Source: Streptomyces sp. AC558_RSS880
Lineage (GTDB): Bacteria > Actinomycetota > Actinomycetes > Streptomycetales > Streptomycetaceae
Reading direction: 5' to 3'
DNA length: 64,000 bases
NCBI RefSeq assembly: GCF_019049255.1
Contig: NZ_JAGMUJ010000033.1
Coordinates: forward strand, 111,502-175,501
Below the pieces are notes generated by a model. The model did no database searches. It was not told the origin of the DNA and saw only the letters and a list, made by a program, of their open reading frames with translations. Shown here one piece after another: positions 26,735 to 35,877 of the stretch. Numbering within the stretch: the stretch's first letter is position 1; each line of letters starts with the position of its first letter. Both the position numbers and the translations under genes were made by a program.

Positions 26735-27849
26735 CGGCGCTTCCCGGAGGAACGGCCCCGGCCGCGGGTGCGGGCGGCCGACTGGTCGCGCGGGCCGACG
26801 ACCGCGGGTGCGGCGTCCTCGGGCTCGTCGCCGTAGTCCTCGTCGGTGACCGGGGACTCCTCTGCCTCGCCCGTGGCCGCGCCCTGGGCGCGCTTGGCCA
26901 GGACGCGCTTCTTCAGGGACTTCATCGACGGCTCGAGCTCCTTGAGATCGGCCACGAGCGGGGTGGCGATGAAGATCGAGGAGTACGCGCCGGCGGCGAG
27001 GCCGACGAACAGCGACAGCGAGATGTCGTTCAGCATGCCGGCACCGAGGACACCGCCACCGATGAACAGCAGGCCGCCCACCGGCAGCAGCGCGACCACC
27101 GTGGTGTTGATGGAGCGGACCAGGGTGCTGTTGATGGAGCGGTTGGCGATCTCGCTGTACGTCCAGCGGGTCTGCTTGGTGATGTCTCTCGTCTGTTCCT
27201 TGAGGCTGTCGAAGACGACGACCGTGTCGTACAGCGAGTAACCGAGAATGGTCAGCAGACCGATCACCGTGCCCGGCGTGACCTCGAAGCCGACGAGGGC
27301 GTAGATGCCGACGGTGATGGTGATGTCGTGGATCAGGGCGACGAACGCGGCGAGTGCCATGCGCCACTCGAAGGCGATCGCCAGGTAGATCACGACCAGG
27401 ATCATGAAGATGCCGAGGCCCTGCCAGGCCTTGTTGGCGATCTGCTCGCCCCAGCTGGGACCGACCAGTTCGGCGTTGATCTGCTCACCGTCGACCTTGA
27501 GGTCCTCGGCGAGCGTGTCCTTGATCTTGTCCGACGTGTTGGTGTCGATGCCCGCGACCTGGATGCGCAGGCTGCCGTCACCGAGCTTCTGGACGATCGC
27601 GTCGTGACCGGAGGCGTCCTCCGCGTACTCCTCGGCCGCGGCGACCGAGACGCTCATGTTCTTCGGGGTGGTGAAGACCGCTCCGCCCTGGAACTCGATG
27701 CCCATGTGCAGGCCGCGCACCGCCAGGCCGACGATGGCCGTGATGGTGATCAGGATGGAGATGCCGTACCAGAGCTTGCGGTTCTTGACGAAGTCGTAGC
27801 CGACCTCGCCGTGGTGCAGTCGGGCGCCGAGGGTGCCGAGCTTCGACAT
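26731..27849 (-). CDS. secF: Protein translocase subunit SecF
   Basis: SecF works with SecD to use the proton gradient for late steps of protein export. The 372-residue protein has six transmembrane helices, the SecF signature GIEFQGG near the first periplasmic loop and the conserved GYSLYDTVVVFDSLKEQ in the fourth helix. A long charged C-terminal tail (after about 310) carries a basic end RTRGRGRSSGKRR. It starts three bases after the secD stop codon and overlaps apt by four bases. Confidence 0.97.
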   Translation of the reverse strand: MSKLGTLGARLHHGEVGYDFVKNRKLWYGISILITITAIVGLAVRGLHMGIEFQGGAVFTTPKNMSVSVAAAEEYAEDASGHDAIVQKLGDGSLRIQVAGIDTNTSDKIKDTLAEDLKVDGEQINAELVGPSWGEQIANKAWQGLGIFMILVVIYLAIAFEWRMALAAFVALIHDITITVGIYALVGFEVTPGTVIGLLTILGYSLYDTVVVFDSLKEQTRDITKQTRWTYSEIANRSINSTLVRSINTTVVALLPVGGLLFIGGGVLGAGMLNDISLSLFVGLAAGAYSSIFIATPLVADLKELEPSMKSLKKRVLAKRAQGAATGEAEESPVTDEDYGDEPEDAAPAVVGPRDQSAARTRGRGRSSGKRR

Positions 27850-27852
27850 CTC

Positions 27853-29637
27853 TCACGCCTCCTTCGTCTGGGCAGGGGCGGAGGGACGGCGGGTACGGCG
27901 CAGGGGAGGCTTCGCACCCAGCGCCTTCGGGTCGAGACCGGACCACTTGTGGCCGCTCGCGAAGAACTTCCGGCGGGCCATCAGCGTGAGCAGGGGCTTG
28001 GTGAAGAGGAACACCACCACGACGTCGAGCACGGTGGTCAGACCGAGCGTGAACGCGAAGCCCTGGACCTTGCCCACGGTGACGACGAAGAGCACCGCGG
28101 CGGCGAGGAACGAGACGAAGTCGGAGACCAGGATGGTGCGCCGGGCGCGCGGCCAGGCCCGCTCCACGGAGGGACGCAGGGTGCGGCCCTCGCGGATCTC
28201 GTCCCGGACCCGTTCGAAGAACACGATGAACGAGTCCGCCGTGATGCCGATCGCGACGATGGCACCGCACACGGCCGGCAGGTTCAGCGCGAAGCCGATG
28301 GCCGGGCCGAGCAGCGACATGATCACGTAGGTGAGGGCGGCGGACACCAGCAGCGACAGGATCGCGATGAAGGACAGGCCGCGGTAGTAGACCAGCAGGT
28401 AGATGACGACCAGGGCGAGGCCGATGGCACCGGCGATCAGACCGGCCTTCAGCTGCTCACCGCCGAGCGCGGCGGTGACGGTGGTGACGCTGTCCTCGCG
28501 GAAGGTCAGCGGCAGGGCGCCGTAGGACAGCATGTTGGCCAGCTCCTGCGCCGACTGCTGGGTGAAGTTGCCGGAGATCTCCGCGTTGCCGCCGGTCAGG
28601 GCCTGGCTGACGTACGGGTCGGAGACGACCTCGTTGTCCAGGACGATGGCGAACTGGTTCTGCGGGGACTGGTTCTGGGCGAGCTGGCCGGTGATGTCGG
28701 CGAACTTCTTGGCGCCCTTGTCCGTGAAGTCCATGGTGACGACCCAGCCGGCACCGGTCTGGGTGTTCAGGACGGCGCTGGCCTCGTCGACGTCCGTGCC
28801 GTCGACCGCGGCGGGGCCGAGGATGTACTTCTGCCACTGGCCCTGGGAGTTCTGGCCGCAGGCGACGGTCGAGTCGCTGGCCTTGGAACCGTCACCGGCC
28901 TTGGCGCGGACGCTCTCCTTGGTGCAGTCGAGCGCTGCGTACTGCGCCTGGAGCTTGCTGTCCGCGTCGCCGGAGGTGCCGCCGGTCGCGGACGGGGAGG
29001 GAGCGGCCTCGTCCTCGGCCGCGCCGCTCGGGGAGGCGGCCGGCGTCTCGTCGGCCTTCAGGGCGTCGGTGACGGCACGGCCCTGGGTGGTGGCGCTCGC
29101 CGACGGGGAGGAACCGTCGGTCGCCTTCTCCGTGGCCTTGTCGGTCGCCTTGTCGGTCGCCTTGTCCTTGTCGGAGTCCTGTGCCGAGCCGTCGCCGGTC
29201 GCGCTGGGCGTGGGCGCGGCGCCGCCACCGGCGAGTTCGGTGGCGATGACGGGACGGAAGTAGAGCTTGGCGGTGGTGCCGACCTGTTCCCGGGCCTGCT
29301 CGGAGTTCGTGCCCTTGGGAATGTTGACGATGATGTTGCGGGTGCCCTGCGTCTGGACCTCGGCCTCGGAGACACCCAGACCGTTGACCCGCCGCTCCAT
29401 GATGGAGACCGCGGTGTTCATGTTGGTCTTGTTGATCGCGGACTCCTGGCCGGCCTCGGGGACCGCCGCCAGCGTGATGCTCGTACCACCGGCCAGGTCG
29501 ATGCCGAGACGCGGAGTGGTGTGCCCGGAGGCGAACATCCCTCCGGTGAGCGCCACGATGGCGATCAGGATCAGAGCCAGCGAGCGCCACGGCTTACTTG
29601 TGGCGCTCGCGTTCCGTCCCTTTTTGACTGCTGCCAC
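27853..29637 (-). CDS. secD: Protein translocase subunit SecD
   Basis: SecD is the partner of SecF in the export motor. I use the GTG at 29637, giving 594 residues starting MAAVKKGRNAS just before the first membrane helix. It has the LGIDLAGGTSITL signature, a large extracytoplasmic P1 domain and five C-terminal helices with the GITADSFIVFFERVRDEI motif. The P1 region carries a low-complexity insertion of about 150 residues rich in Ala, Ser, Thr, Asp and Lys, including DKAT repeats. Long insertions here are known in actinobacterial SecD. A strong hairpin separates it from yajC. Confidence 0.95.
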   Translation of the reverse strand: MAAVKKGRNASATSKPWRSLALILIAIVALTGGMFASGHTTPRLGIDLAGGTSITLAAVPEAGQESAINKTNMNTAVSIMERRVNGLGVSEAEVQTQGTRNIIVNIPKGTNSEQAREQVGTTAKLYFRPVIATELAGGGAAPTPSATGDGSAQDSDKDKATDKATDKATEKATDGSSPSASATTQGRAVTDALKADETPAASPSGAAEDEAAPSPSATGGTSGDADSKLQAQYAALDCTKESVRAKAGDGSKASDSTVACGQNSQGQWQKYILGPAAVDGTDVDEASAVLNTQTGAGWVVTMDFTDKGAKKFADITGQLAQNQSPQNQFAIVLDNEVVSDPYVSQALTGGNAEISGNFTQQSAQELANMLSYGALPLTFREDSVTTVTAALGGEQLKAGLIAGAIGLALVVIYLLVYYRGLSFIAILSLLVSAALTYVIMSLLGPAIGFALNLPAVCGAIVAIGITADSFIVFFERVRDEIREGRTLRPSVERAWPRARRTILVSDFVSFLAAAVLFVVTVGKVQGFAFTLGLTTVLDVVVVFLFTKPLLTLMARRKFFASGHKWSGLDPKALGAKPPLRRTRRPSAPAQTKEA

Positions 29638-29725
29638 CTTCTCGTACTCCCTCTCGGGCCGCCTCGCGCCGGATCGACGGGCGGGCGGCCATGACATGGT
29701 GTCGGGACTCCGTGCGAGTCGGGCA

Positions 29726-29766
29726 TGTCCCGGGGCGCGCGGGCAGCACCCGCGCGCCCCGGGACA
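29726..29766 (-). terminator. Strong hairpin between yajC and secD
   Basis: A perfect 18-bp stem (29726-29743 with 29749-29766) with a five-base loop starts three bases after the yajC stop codon. It lacks a T tract. It should reduce read-through from yajC into secD, so secD may need its own promoter, or the hairpin may protect the yajC mRNA end. Confidence 0.8.
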
Positions 29767-29769
29767 CGG

Positions 29770-30261
29770 CTACTTCGCGTCGGAGTCGCCGTCGGACTTC
29801 TTCGACTGCGCGTCCGCCTTCGCCTCGTCGGCGTCGGCCGGCTCGTCGGCCGCGTCCTTCTTGCCGAGGTCGACAGGCGTGTCGTCGGAGGCGGCGGCAG
29901 CGTCGGAGGAGTCGTCGGTCTCGGTGAGGGAGGAGGCGTCGTCGGGAACGACGTCGGCGTCGGACTTCAGGTCGTGCTCGATGCCGTGGACGATGCGGTT
30001 GTACTCCTCGTCGCTCAGGACGGCACCGATCGAGTTCTTCGCGAACAGCAGCTCCACACCCGGGCCGGCGTCGAGGAGGACCGTGTCCTCGCTGACCTCC
30101 TTGACCGTGGCGTACATGCCCCCGATGGTGCGGACGCCGGAACCGGGCTGCATCTGGTTCCGCATGTCGATGGCCTGCTGCTGCTTCTTCTTGGCCGACC
30201 GGGTCATCAGGAACATGGCCCCGATGAGCACAATGAACGGGAGGAGGGTCAGGAGACTCAC
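29770..30261 (-). CDS. yajC: Preprotein translocase accessory subunit YajC
   Basis: YajC associates with SecDF in the membrane. The 163-residue protein has one N-terminal helix (LLTLLPFIVLIGAMFLMTR), the YajC core (MQPGSGVRTIGGMYATVKEV) and a long acidic Ser/Asp/Ala-rich tail (about 95-163), which is longer than in E. coli. It starts at GTG 30261. It lies between ruvB and secD. Confidence 0.93.
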   Translation of the reverse strand: MSLLTLLPFIVLIGAMFLMTRSAKKKQQQAIDMRNQMQPGSGVRTIGGMYATVKEVSEDTVLLDAGPGVELLFAKNSIGAVLSDEEYNRIVHGIEHDLKSDADVVPDDASSLTETDDSSDAAAASDDTPVDLGKKDAADEPADADEAKADAQSKKSDGDSDAK

Positions 30262-30426
30262 GGGTCGGAACTTCCTTCACACGACCGCGATGGTGAACGG
30301 CCTGATGGTTGGGGGTGTGTACTGCCGCCGACAAGGGCGGCATCGGCGGAGTCTAAGCGAGTCCGCGCGCAGGGAACAACGCTCAGCATGGCACCGACGT
30401 TCCTGCCCGGGCCATCCTCCTCACCG

Positions 30427-31497
30427 TCACGCCCCGAACAGGTCCCCTTGTCCGTTTCCGGGGGCTCCTGAGCGGGGCGGCGTGAGGCCGAGATGCGCCC
30501 ATGCCGCAGGGGTGGCGACCCTCCCGCGCGGGGTGCGGGCGAGCAGGCCCTCCCGTACGAGGAAGGGCTCGGCCACCTCCTCCACGGTCTCACGTTCCTC
30601 CCCGACCGCGACGGAGAGCGTGGACAGGCCGACGGGTCCGCCGCCGAAGAGCTTCAGCAGGGCCTCCAGCACGGCCCGGTCCAGCCGGTCGAGGCCCCGG
30701 GCGTCGACCTCGTAGACGGCGAGGGCGGCCGCGGCGATGTCCTTGGTGATCACCCCGTCGGCCTTGACCTGCGCGTAGTCCCGGACGCGGCGCAGGAGGC
30801 GGTTGGCGATACGGGGCGTGCCGCGGGACCGGCCGGCGATCTCCGCGGCGCCCGCCGGGTCGATCTCCACGTCGAGGAGGCTCGCCGAGCGGTGGACGAC
30901 CCGCTCCAGTTCGGCGGGCTCGTAGAACTCCATGTGCGCGGTGAAGCCGAAGCGGTCGCGCAGCGGGGGCGGCAGCAGGCCGGCCCGGGTGGTGGCGCCG
31001 ACCAGGGTGAAGGGGGGCAGTTCGAGGGGGATGGCGGTGGCACCGGGGCCCTTGCCGACGATCACGTCGACGCGGAAGTCCTCCATCGCCATGTAGAGCA
31101 TCTCCTCGGCGGGCCGGGACATGCGGTGGATCTCGTCGAGGAAGAGCACCTCGCCCTCCTGGAGGGAGGAGAGGATCGCCGCGAGGTCGCCGGCGTGCTG
31201 GATGGCGGGGCCCGAGGTGATGCGGATGGGGGCTTCCATCTCGGCGGCGATGATCATCGAGAGGGTGGTCTTGCCGAGGCCGGGGGCTCCGGAGAGCAGC
31301 ACGTGGTCGGCGGTGGCCCCCCGGGCGCGTGCGGCGCGCAGCACGAGGTCGAGCTGCTCGCGGACCTTCTCCTGGCCGATGAACTCGCCCAGGTCCTTGG
31401 GGCGCAGGGCGGCCTCGACGGCCTGGTCCTCGCGGTCGGCGGACGCACCGACGAGCCGCTCCTCGGCGGAGGTGTCGGTGGTGTCGTCCCAGTTCAT
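30427..31497 (-). CDS. ruvB: Holliday junction branch-migration ATPase RuvB
   Basis: RuvB is the hexameric motor that moves Holliday junctions with RuvA. The 356-residue protein has Walker A GAPGLGKTTLS, Walker B LFLDEIHRM, the sensor ATTRAGLL and a C-terminal winged helix with GRVATPAAW. The length is normal. The start ATG is 42 bp past the ruvA stop codon, in the operon order ruvC-ruvA-ruvB. Confidence 0.98.
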   Translation of the reverse strand: MNWDDTTDTSAEERLVGASADREDQAVEAALRPKDLGEFIGQEKVREQLDLVLRAARARGATADHVLLSGAPGLGKTTLSMIIAAEMEAPIRITSGPAIQHAGDLAAILSSLQEGEVLFLDEIHRMSRPAEEMLYMAMEDFRVDVIVGKGPGATAIPLELPPFTLVGATTRAGLLPPPLRDRFGFTAHMEFYEPAELERVVHRSASLLDVEIDPAGAAEIAGRSRGTPRIANRLLRRVRDYAQVKADGVITKDIAAAALAVYEVDARGLDRLDRAVLEALLKLFGGGPVGLSTLSVAVGEERETVEEVAEPFLVREGLLARTPRGRVATPAAWAHLGLTPPRSGAPGNGQGDLFGA

Positions 31498-31539
31498 GTG
31501 CGTGTGCCTCAGCTCTTCGTACGGGCCAGGGGGCGCGGG

Positions 31540-32145
31540 CTATCGGGCGCGGTTCAGCGTCTGCAGGGCCGCCTTCAGCAGCTGCCCCACCTGCGGGGTG
31601 CCCCCGGCGGCCTCCGCCTGGGGGGCCACGGCGGACACGGCCTCGTCGGCCTCGCGGGTCGCGTACCCGAGGCCGATCAGGGCGGCGTGCAGCTGGTCGC
31701 GCCAGCCGCTGGTGACCGGTGCGCCGACGGCGGGGGCGCCGAGCGGCTCACCGAGGCGGTCCTTCAGCTCGAGGAGCAGCTTCTGGGCGCCCTTCTTGCC
31801 GATGCCGGGGACGGCGGTCAGCGCCTTCTCGTCCCCGGTGGAGACGGCTCTGCGCAGGGCGTCGGGGGCGTGCACGGCGAGCATCGCCTGGGCCAGCCGG
31901 GGGCCCACGCCGCTGGCGGTCTGGAGCAGTACGAAGACCTGGCGCTCGTCGTCGTCGGCGAAGCCGTACAGGGTCAGGGAGTCCTCGCGGACGACGAGGG
32001 AGGTGGCGAGTTTCGCGGGCTGTCCGACGCGGAGCGTGGAGAGCGTGTTCGGCGTGCACTGGACGGCCATGCCGACCCCGCCGACCTCGACCACCGCGGC
32101 GTCGGGAGCGAGGGCGGCGACCGTGCCGCTGACGAAGGCGATCAT
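31540..32145 (-). CDS. ruvA: Holliday junction DNA-binding protein RuvA
   Basis: RuvA tetramers hold the junction and recruit RuvB. The 201-residue protein has an N-terminal OB domain (MIAFVSGTVAAL), two helix-hairpin-helix motifs (LLQTASGVGPRLAQ and LTAVPGIGKKGAQKL) and the RuvB-interacting C-terminal domain with ALIGLGY. The ATG overlaps the ruvC stop codon by ATGA. Confidence 0.97.
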   Translation of the reverse strand: MIAFVSGTVAALAPDAAVVEVGGVGMAVQCTPNTLSTLRVGQPAKLATSLVVREDSLTLYGFADDDERQVFVLLQTASGVGPRLAQAMLAVHAPDALRRAVSTGDEKALTAVPGIGKKGAQKLLLELKDRLGEPLGAPAVGAPVTSGWRDQLHAALIGLGYATREADEAVSAVAPQAEAAGGTPQVGQLLKAALQTLNRAR

Positions 32146-32708
32146 GCCGTACGGCCTTTCGATGCGTGCGGGGCTTGGGGTGTGCGGGGGGTTCTCGAGG
32201 CGTGCAGGGCGACGGCCTGCTGGAGCCGGTTCTGCGCGGGGGCGCGCCAGATGTGGCAGATGGCGAGCGCGAGGGCGTCGGCGGCGTCCGCGGGCTTCGG
32301 CGGCGCGTCCAGCCGCAGCAGCCGGGTGACCATGGCGCCGACCTGGGCCTTGTCGGCGCGGCCCGAGCCGGTGACGGCGGCCTTGACCTCGCTGGGCGTG
32401 TGCAGGGCGACGGGGATGCCCCGGCGGGAGGCGCACAGGATGGCGACGGCGCTGGCCTGGGCGGTGCCCATCACCGTACGCACGTTGTGCTGGCTGAAGA
32501 CGCGCTCCACGGCGACGCACTCGGGCCGGTGCTCGTCCAGCCACTGTTCGAGGCCCTGCTCGACGGCGACGAGGCGGTGGCCGAGGTCGGCGTCCGCCGG
32601 CGTGCGGACGACGCCCACGCCGAGCATGGTGAGCGGCCGCCCGGCGACGCCCTCGACGACGCCGACACCGCACCGGGTCAGCCCCGGGTCCACCCCCAGT
32701 ACGCGCAC
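32142..32708 (-). CDS. ruvC: Crossover junction endodeoxyribonuclease RuvC
   Basis: RuvC cuts Holliday junctions. The GTG start at 32708 gives 188 residues beginning MRVLGVDPGLTRCG, which holds the first catalytic Asp. The second acidic site is in VAVERVF and the last two are in the DAADALALAICH segment. AGGGG precedes the start. The C-terminal tail is slightly longer than in E. coli and ends in the overlap with ruvA. Confidence 0.96.
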   Translation of the reverse strand: MRVLGVDPGLTRCGVGVVEGVAGRPLTMLGVGVVRTPADADLGHRLVAVEQGLEQWLDEHRPECVAVERVFSQHNVRTVMGTAQASAVAILCASRRGIPVALHTPSEVKAAVTGSGRADKAQVGAMVTRLLRLDAPPKPADAADALALAICHIWRAPAQNRLQQAVALHASRTPRTPQAPHASKGRTA

Positions 32709-32770
32709 GCGCCGGCCCCTTTCTTCGATCACCTGTTTGTGCAGGCTATCGGGTGCCACTGACAAGGCGA

Positions 32771-32799
32771 CGGGCCGACGGAAGTGTCCCGCCGGCCCG
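32771..32799 (-). terminator. Hairpin downstream of yebC
   Basis: An 11-bp stem (32771-32781 with 32789-32799) with one A-C mismatch and a seven-base loop lies 16 bp beyond the yebC stop codon and upstream of ruvC. There is no T tract. Confidence 0.6.
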
Positions 32800-32815
32800 C
32801 TGAGCAGTGGACGCG

Positions 32816-33568
32816 TTACGCGTCGACCTTCTCCATGATCTCGTCGCTCACGTCGAAGTTGGCGAAGACGTTCTGCACGTCGTCGCTGTCCTCCAGCGCG
32901 TCGATGAGCTTGAAGATCTTCTTGGCGCCCTCCTCGTCCAGCTCGACCTGCATGGTCGGGACGAAGTTGGCCTCGGCGGAGTCGTAGTCGATCCCGGCGT
33001 CCTGCAGAGCGGTGCGCACGGCGACCAGGTCGGTGGCCTCGCTGAGCACCTCGAAGTTCTCGCCGAGGTCGTTGACCTCCTCGGCACCCGCGTCCAGGAC
33101 GGCGGTGAGGACGTCGTCCTCGGTCAGCTCGCCCTTGGGGACGATCACCACGCCCTTGCGGTTGAACAGGTAGGACACCGAGCCCGGGTCGGCCATGGAG
33201 CCGCCGTTGCGGGTCATCGCGACGCGCACGTCCGAGGCGGCGCGGTTGCGGTTGTCGGTGAGGCACTCGATGAGCACCGCGACACCGTTCGGACCGTAGC
33301 CCTCGTACATGATCGTCTCGTAGTCGGCACCGCCGGCCTCGAGACCGCCACCGCGCTTGATGGCGGAGTCGATGTTCTTGTTCGGCACCGACTGCTTCTT
33401 GGCCTTCTGGACGGCGTCGTAGAGCGTGGGGTTGCCGTCCAGGTCGACGCCGCCCATCCGCGCGGCGACCTCGATGTTCTTGATCAGCTTCGCGAAGAGC
33501 TTGCCGCGCTTGGCATCGATCACGGCCTTCTTGTGCTTCGTCGTGGCCCATTTAGAGTGGCCGGACAT
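32816..33568 (-). CDS. yebC: YebC/PmpR family protein (TACO1-like)
   Basis: YebC-family proteins are implicated in relieving ribosome stalling, and earlier in transcription control; in actinobacteria the gene is linked to ruvC. The 250-residue protein has the family start MSGHSKWATTKHKKAVIDAKRGK and the segments GYGPNGVAVLIECLTDNRNR and NRKGVVIV. The three-domain layout and length are typical. The genetic link to the ruv operon is conserved, but the functional reason is not known. Confidence 0.94.
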   Translation of the reverse strand: MSGHSKWATTKHKKAVIDAKRGKLFAKLIKNIEVAARMGGVDLDGNPTLYDAVQKAKKQSVPNKNIDSAIKRGGGLEAGGADYETIMYEGYGPNGVAVLIECLTDNRNRAASDVRVAMTRNGGSMADPGSVSYLFNRKGVVIVPKGELTEDDVLTAVLDAGAEEVNDLGENFEVLSEATDLVAVRTALQDAGIDYDSAEANFVPTMQVELDEEGAKKIFKLIDALEDSDDVQNVFANFDVSDEIMEKVDA

Positions 33569-33616
33569 CTGCCTGTCTCCTTCGCGTAACCCATCTCTGC
33601 AACGAACGCAGGAATC

Positions 33617-34219
33617 CTACAAGGACTCGGCCGCCCGGCACGCGCGCACCATGTCGACGAAGAGGCCGTGCACGCGGTGGTCACCGGTCAGTTCCGGGTG
33701 GAACGACGTGGCCAGCGCGTTGCCCTGGCGGACGGCGACGATGTGGCCGCCGTGCTCGGCGAGCACCTCGGTCCCGGCGCCGACGGACTCCACCCAGGGG
33801 GCGCGGATGAAGACGCCCTCCACGGGACCGCCCTCGACTCCCCTGACGTCGACCGCGGCCTCGAACGACTCGTTCTGCCGTCCGAAGGCGTTGCGGCGCA
33901 CGATCATGTCGATGCCGCCGACGGTCTCCTGGCCCGAGCGCGGGTCGAGGATCTTGTCGGCCAGCATGATCATGCCGGCGCAGGTGCCGTAGACGGGCAT
34001 GCCCTCGCGCACGCGCGCGCGGAGGGGCTCCATCAGGCCGAAGAGGACCGCCAGCTTGGAGATCGTGGTGGACTCCCCGCCGGGGATGACCAGGCCGTCG
34101 ACCTCGGCGAGTTCCTCGGGACGCCTGACCGGCCTGGCCACGGCGTCGGCCGCGGCCAGGGCGACGAGGTGCTCCCGTACGTCGCCCTGGAGGGCCAGGA
34201 CACCGATGATCACGGTCAC
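33617..34219 (-). CDS. pdxT: Pyridoxal 5'-phosphate synthase glutaminase subunit PdxT
   Basis: PdxT releases ammonia from glutamine for PdxS. The 200-residue protein has the glutaminase motifs IPGGEST, the nucleophile segment GTCAGMI and the His-Glu pair in FHPELTGD. The GTG start (34217-34219) overlaps the pdxS stop codon by GTGA, so the two subunits are translationally coupled. The vitamin B6 pathway made by this pair is independent of deoxyxylulose phosphate. Confidence 0.97.
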   Translation of the reverse strand: MTVIIGVLALQGDVREHLVALAAADAVARPVRRPEELAEVDGLVIPGGESTTISKLAVLFGLMEPLRARVREGMPVYGTCAGMIMLADKILDPRSGQETVGGIDMIVRRNAFGRQNESFEAAVDVRGVEGGPVEGVFIRAPWVESVGAGTEVLAEHGGHIVAVRQGNALATSFHPELTGDHRVHGLFVDMVRACRAAESL

Positions 34220-35127
34220 CAGCCGCGGTTGGCGTAGCGCTCGGTCTCGGGGAGGGTGTCGCAGTTGATGCCGACCATGGCCTCGCCGAGGTTGCGGGAC
34301 GCGTCCGCGATGATCTTCGGGTCGTCGTAGAAGGTGGTCGCCTTGACGATGGCGGCGGCGCGCTTGGCCGGGTCGCCGGACTTGAAGATGCCGGAGCCGA
34401 CGAAGACGCCCTCGGCGCCGAGCTGGCGCATCAGCGCGGCGTCGGCCGGGGTGGCGACACCGCCCGCGGAGAACAGCACGACGGGGAGCTTGCCCAGCTC
34501 GGCGACCTCCTTGACCAGCTCGTACGGGGCGCGCAGCTCCTTGGCGGCGGCGTACAGCTCGTGGTTGTCGTAGCCGCGCAGGCGGGCGATCTCGTTCTTG
34601 ATCTGGCGCAGGTGGCGCACGGCCTCGACGACGTTGCCGGTGCCGGCCTCGCCCTTGGAGCGGATCATGGCGGCGCCCTCGGCGATGCGGCGCAGGGCCT
34701 CGCCCAGGTTGGTGGCACCGCAGACGAACGGAGTGGTGAACGCCCACTTGTCGGAGTGGTTGACCTCGTCGGCCGGGGTGAGGACCTCGGACTCGTCGAT
34801 GTAGTCGACGCCGAGCGACTGCAGCACCTGGGCCTCGACGAAGTGGCCGATGCGGGACTTGGCCATCACGGGGATGGAGACCGCGTCGATGATGCCCTCG
34901 ATCATGTCCGGGTCGGACATCCGGGCCACGCCGCCGTCCTTGCGGATGTCGGCCGGGACCCGCTCCAGGGCCATGACGGCGACGGCGCCCGCGTCCTCGG
35001 CGATCTTCGCCTGCTCCGGCGTGACGACGTCCATGATCACGCCGCCCTTGAGCTGTTCGGCCATGCCGCGCTTCACGCGGGCGGTGCCGGTCTCGGGACC
35101 CTGGTTTTCGGAGAGCGTGCTGGACAC
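34216..35127 (-). CDS. pdxS: Pyridoxal 5'-phosphate synthase lyase subunit PdxS
   Basis: PdxS condenses ribose 5-phosphate, glyceraldehyde 3-phosphate and ammonia to PLP. The GTG start at 35127 gives 303 residues (MSSTLSENQGPETG) with GAGG upstream. The TIM-barrel signatures GGVIMDVV, VMALERVPADIR, RSKGEAGTGNVVEAVRHLR (phosphate-binding) and LFSAGGVATPADAALM are all present, with the catalytic lysines. It lies 141 bp from the LemA-like gene. Confidence 0.98.
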   Translation of the reverse strand: MSSTLSENQGPETGTARVKRGMAEQLKGGVIMDVVTPEQAKIAEDAGAVAVMALERVPADIRKDGGVARMSDPDMIEGIIDAVSIPVMAKSRIGHFVEAQVLQSLGVDYIDESEVLTPADEVNHSDKWAFTTPFVCGATNLGEALRRIAEGAAMIRSKGEAGTGNVVEAVRHLRQIKNEIARLRGYDNHELYAAAKELRAPYELVKEVAELGKLPVVLFSAGGVATPADAALMRQLGAEGVFVGSGIFKSGDPAKRAAAIVKATTFYDDPKIIADASRNLGEAMVGINCDTLPETERYANRGW

Positions 35128-35229
35128 GAATGACCTCGCTGAGGGGAAGGAGGGGGTTTCTGCAGCACTGAGGAAACGTGAACGGAGCAGTCCACAGCAA
35201 GGGCCAATGGGGAGCCGGTGGATCCTTTT

Positions 35230-35258
35230 CGGCCGCACGGCGGTCCGCCGTGCGGCCG
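35230..35258 (-). terminator. Hairpin downstream of the LemA-like gene
   Basis: A perfect 12-bp stem (35230-35241 with 35247-35258) and five-base loop lie 10 bp past the stop codon. On the minus strand no T run follows it. Confidence 0.65.
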
Positions 35259-35268
35259 GATACCGCGG

Positions 35269-35811
35269 TCAGGCCGCCCGCTCGACCAGGGCGGCCGGAG
35301 GCTCGTCGTCCATCTCGAAGGCCATCGGGAAGGGCGCGTGTCCCGCCAGCCGGAACCAGCGCACCTTGCGGTGCCGTCGCAGCGCCCGTGCCGCCCGTAC
35401 GGCGTCGTTGTGGAAGCGGCGGGCCATCGGCACCCTGCGCACCGCCTCGGCGAGCTCCAGGGCCGCCTCCTCTCCCCCGGGCGCCTCCCTGACCGCGTCC
35501 ACCTGCTGCGCGTCGCCGAACACCGCGCGCAGTGCCTGGCTGAGCTCGCTCTCCGCGACCTCGCGCTGCTCCTCGACCGCCTGCCGCGCGGCGTGCGCGG
35601 CCTCGTAGAGCACGATCGACGCGGCGGGGTCGAGCACACCCGAGGTGGCCAGTTCCTGGGCCACCGAGGCACGGCGCAGCAACTGGGCGTCGAGCGCGGC
35701 CCGGGCGGCGTCGATACGGGCGTGCAGCCGGTCCAGGCGTCCCGCCGTCCAGCTCAGATAGAGGCCGACGGCGACGAGGGCGACGAGGATCCAGATGAGG
35801 GTTGCGGTCAC
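35269..35811 (-). CDS. LemA-like membrane-anchored coiled-coil protein
   Basis: The 180-residue protein has an N-terminal membrane helix (LIWILVALVAVGLYLSW). A helical, probably coiled-coil region with LemA-like features (DRLHARIDAARAALDAQLLRRASVAQELA, VFGDAQQVDAV) and a short basic and acidic C-terminus follow. I use GTG 35811, which starts three residues after an alternative TTG. It lies upstream of pdxS in the same direction. The function of LemA-type proteins is unknown. Confidence 0.83.
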   Translation of the reverse strand: MTATLIWILVALVAVGLYLSWTAGRLDRLHARIDAARAALDAQLLRRASVAQELATSGVLDPAASIVLYEAAHAARQAVEEQREVAESELSQALRAVFGDAQQVDAVREAPGGEEAALELAEAVRRVPMARRFHNDAVRAARALRRHRKVRWFRLAGHAPFPMAFEMDDEPPAALVERAA

Positions 35812-35877
35812 GGGCGGCAAGGCTAGTACCGCCGGCCGCGGATTCCGTCCCTGGGGGCGGCATCTCCTGCCCGGCTG

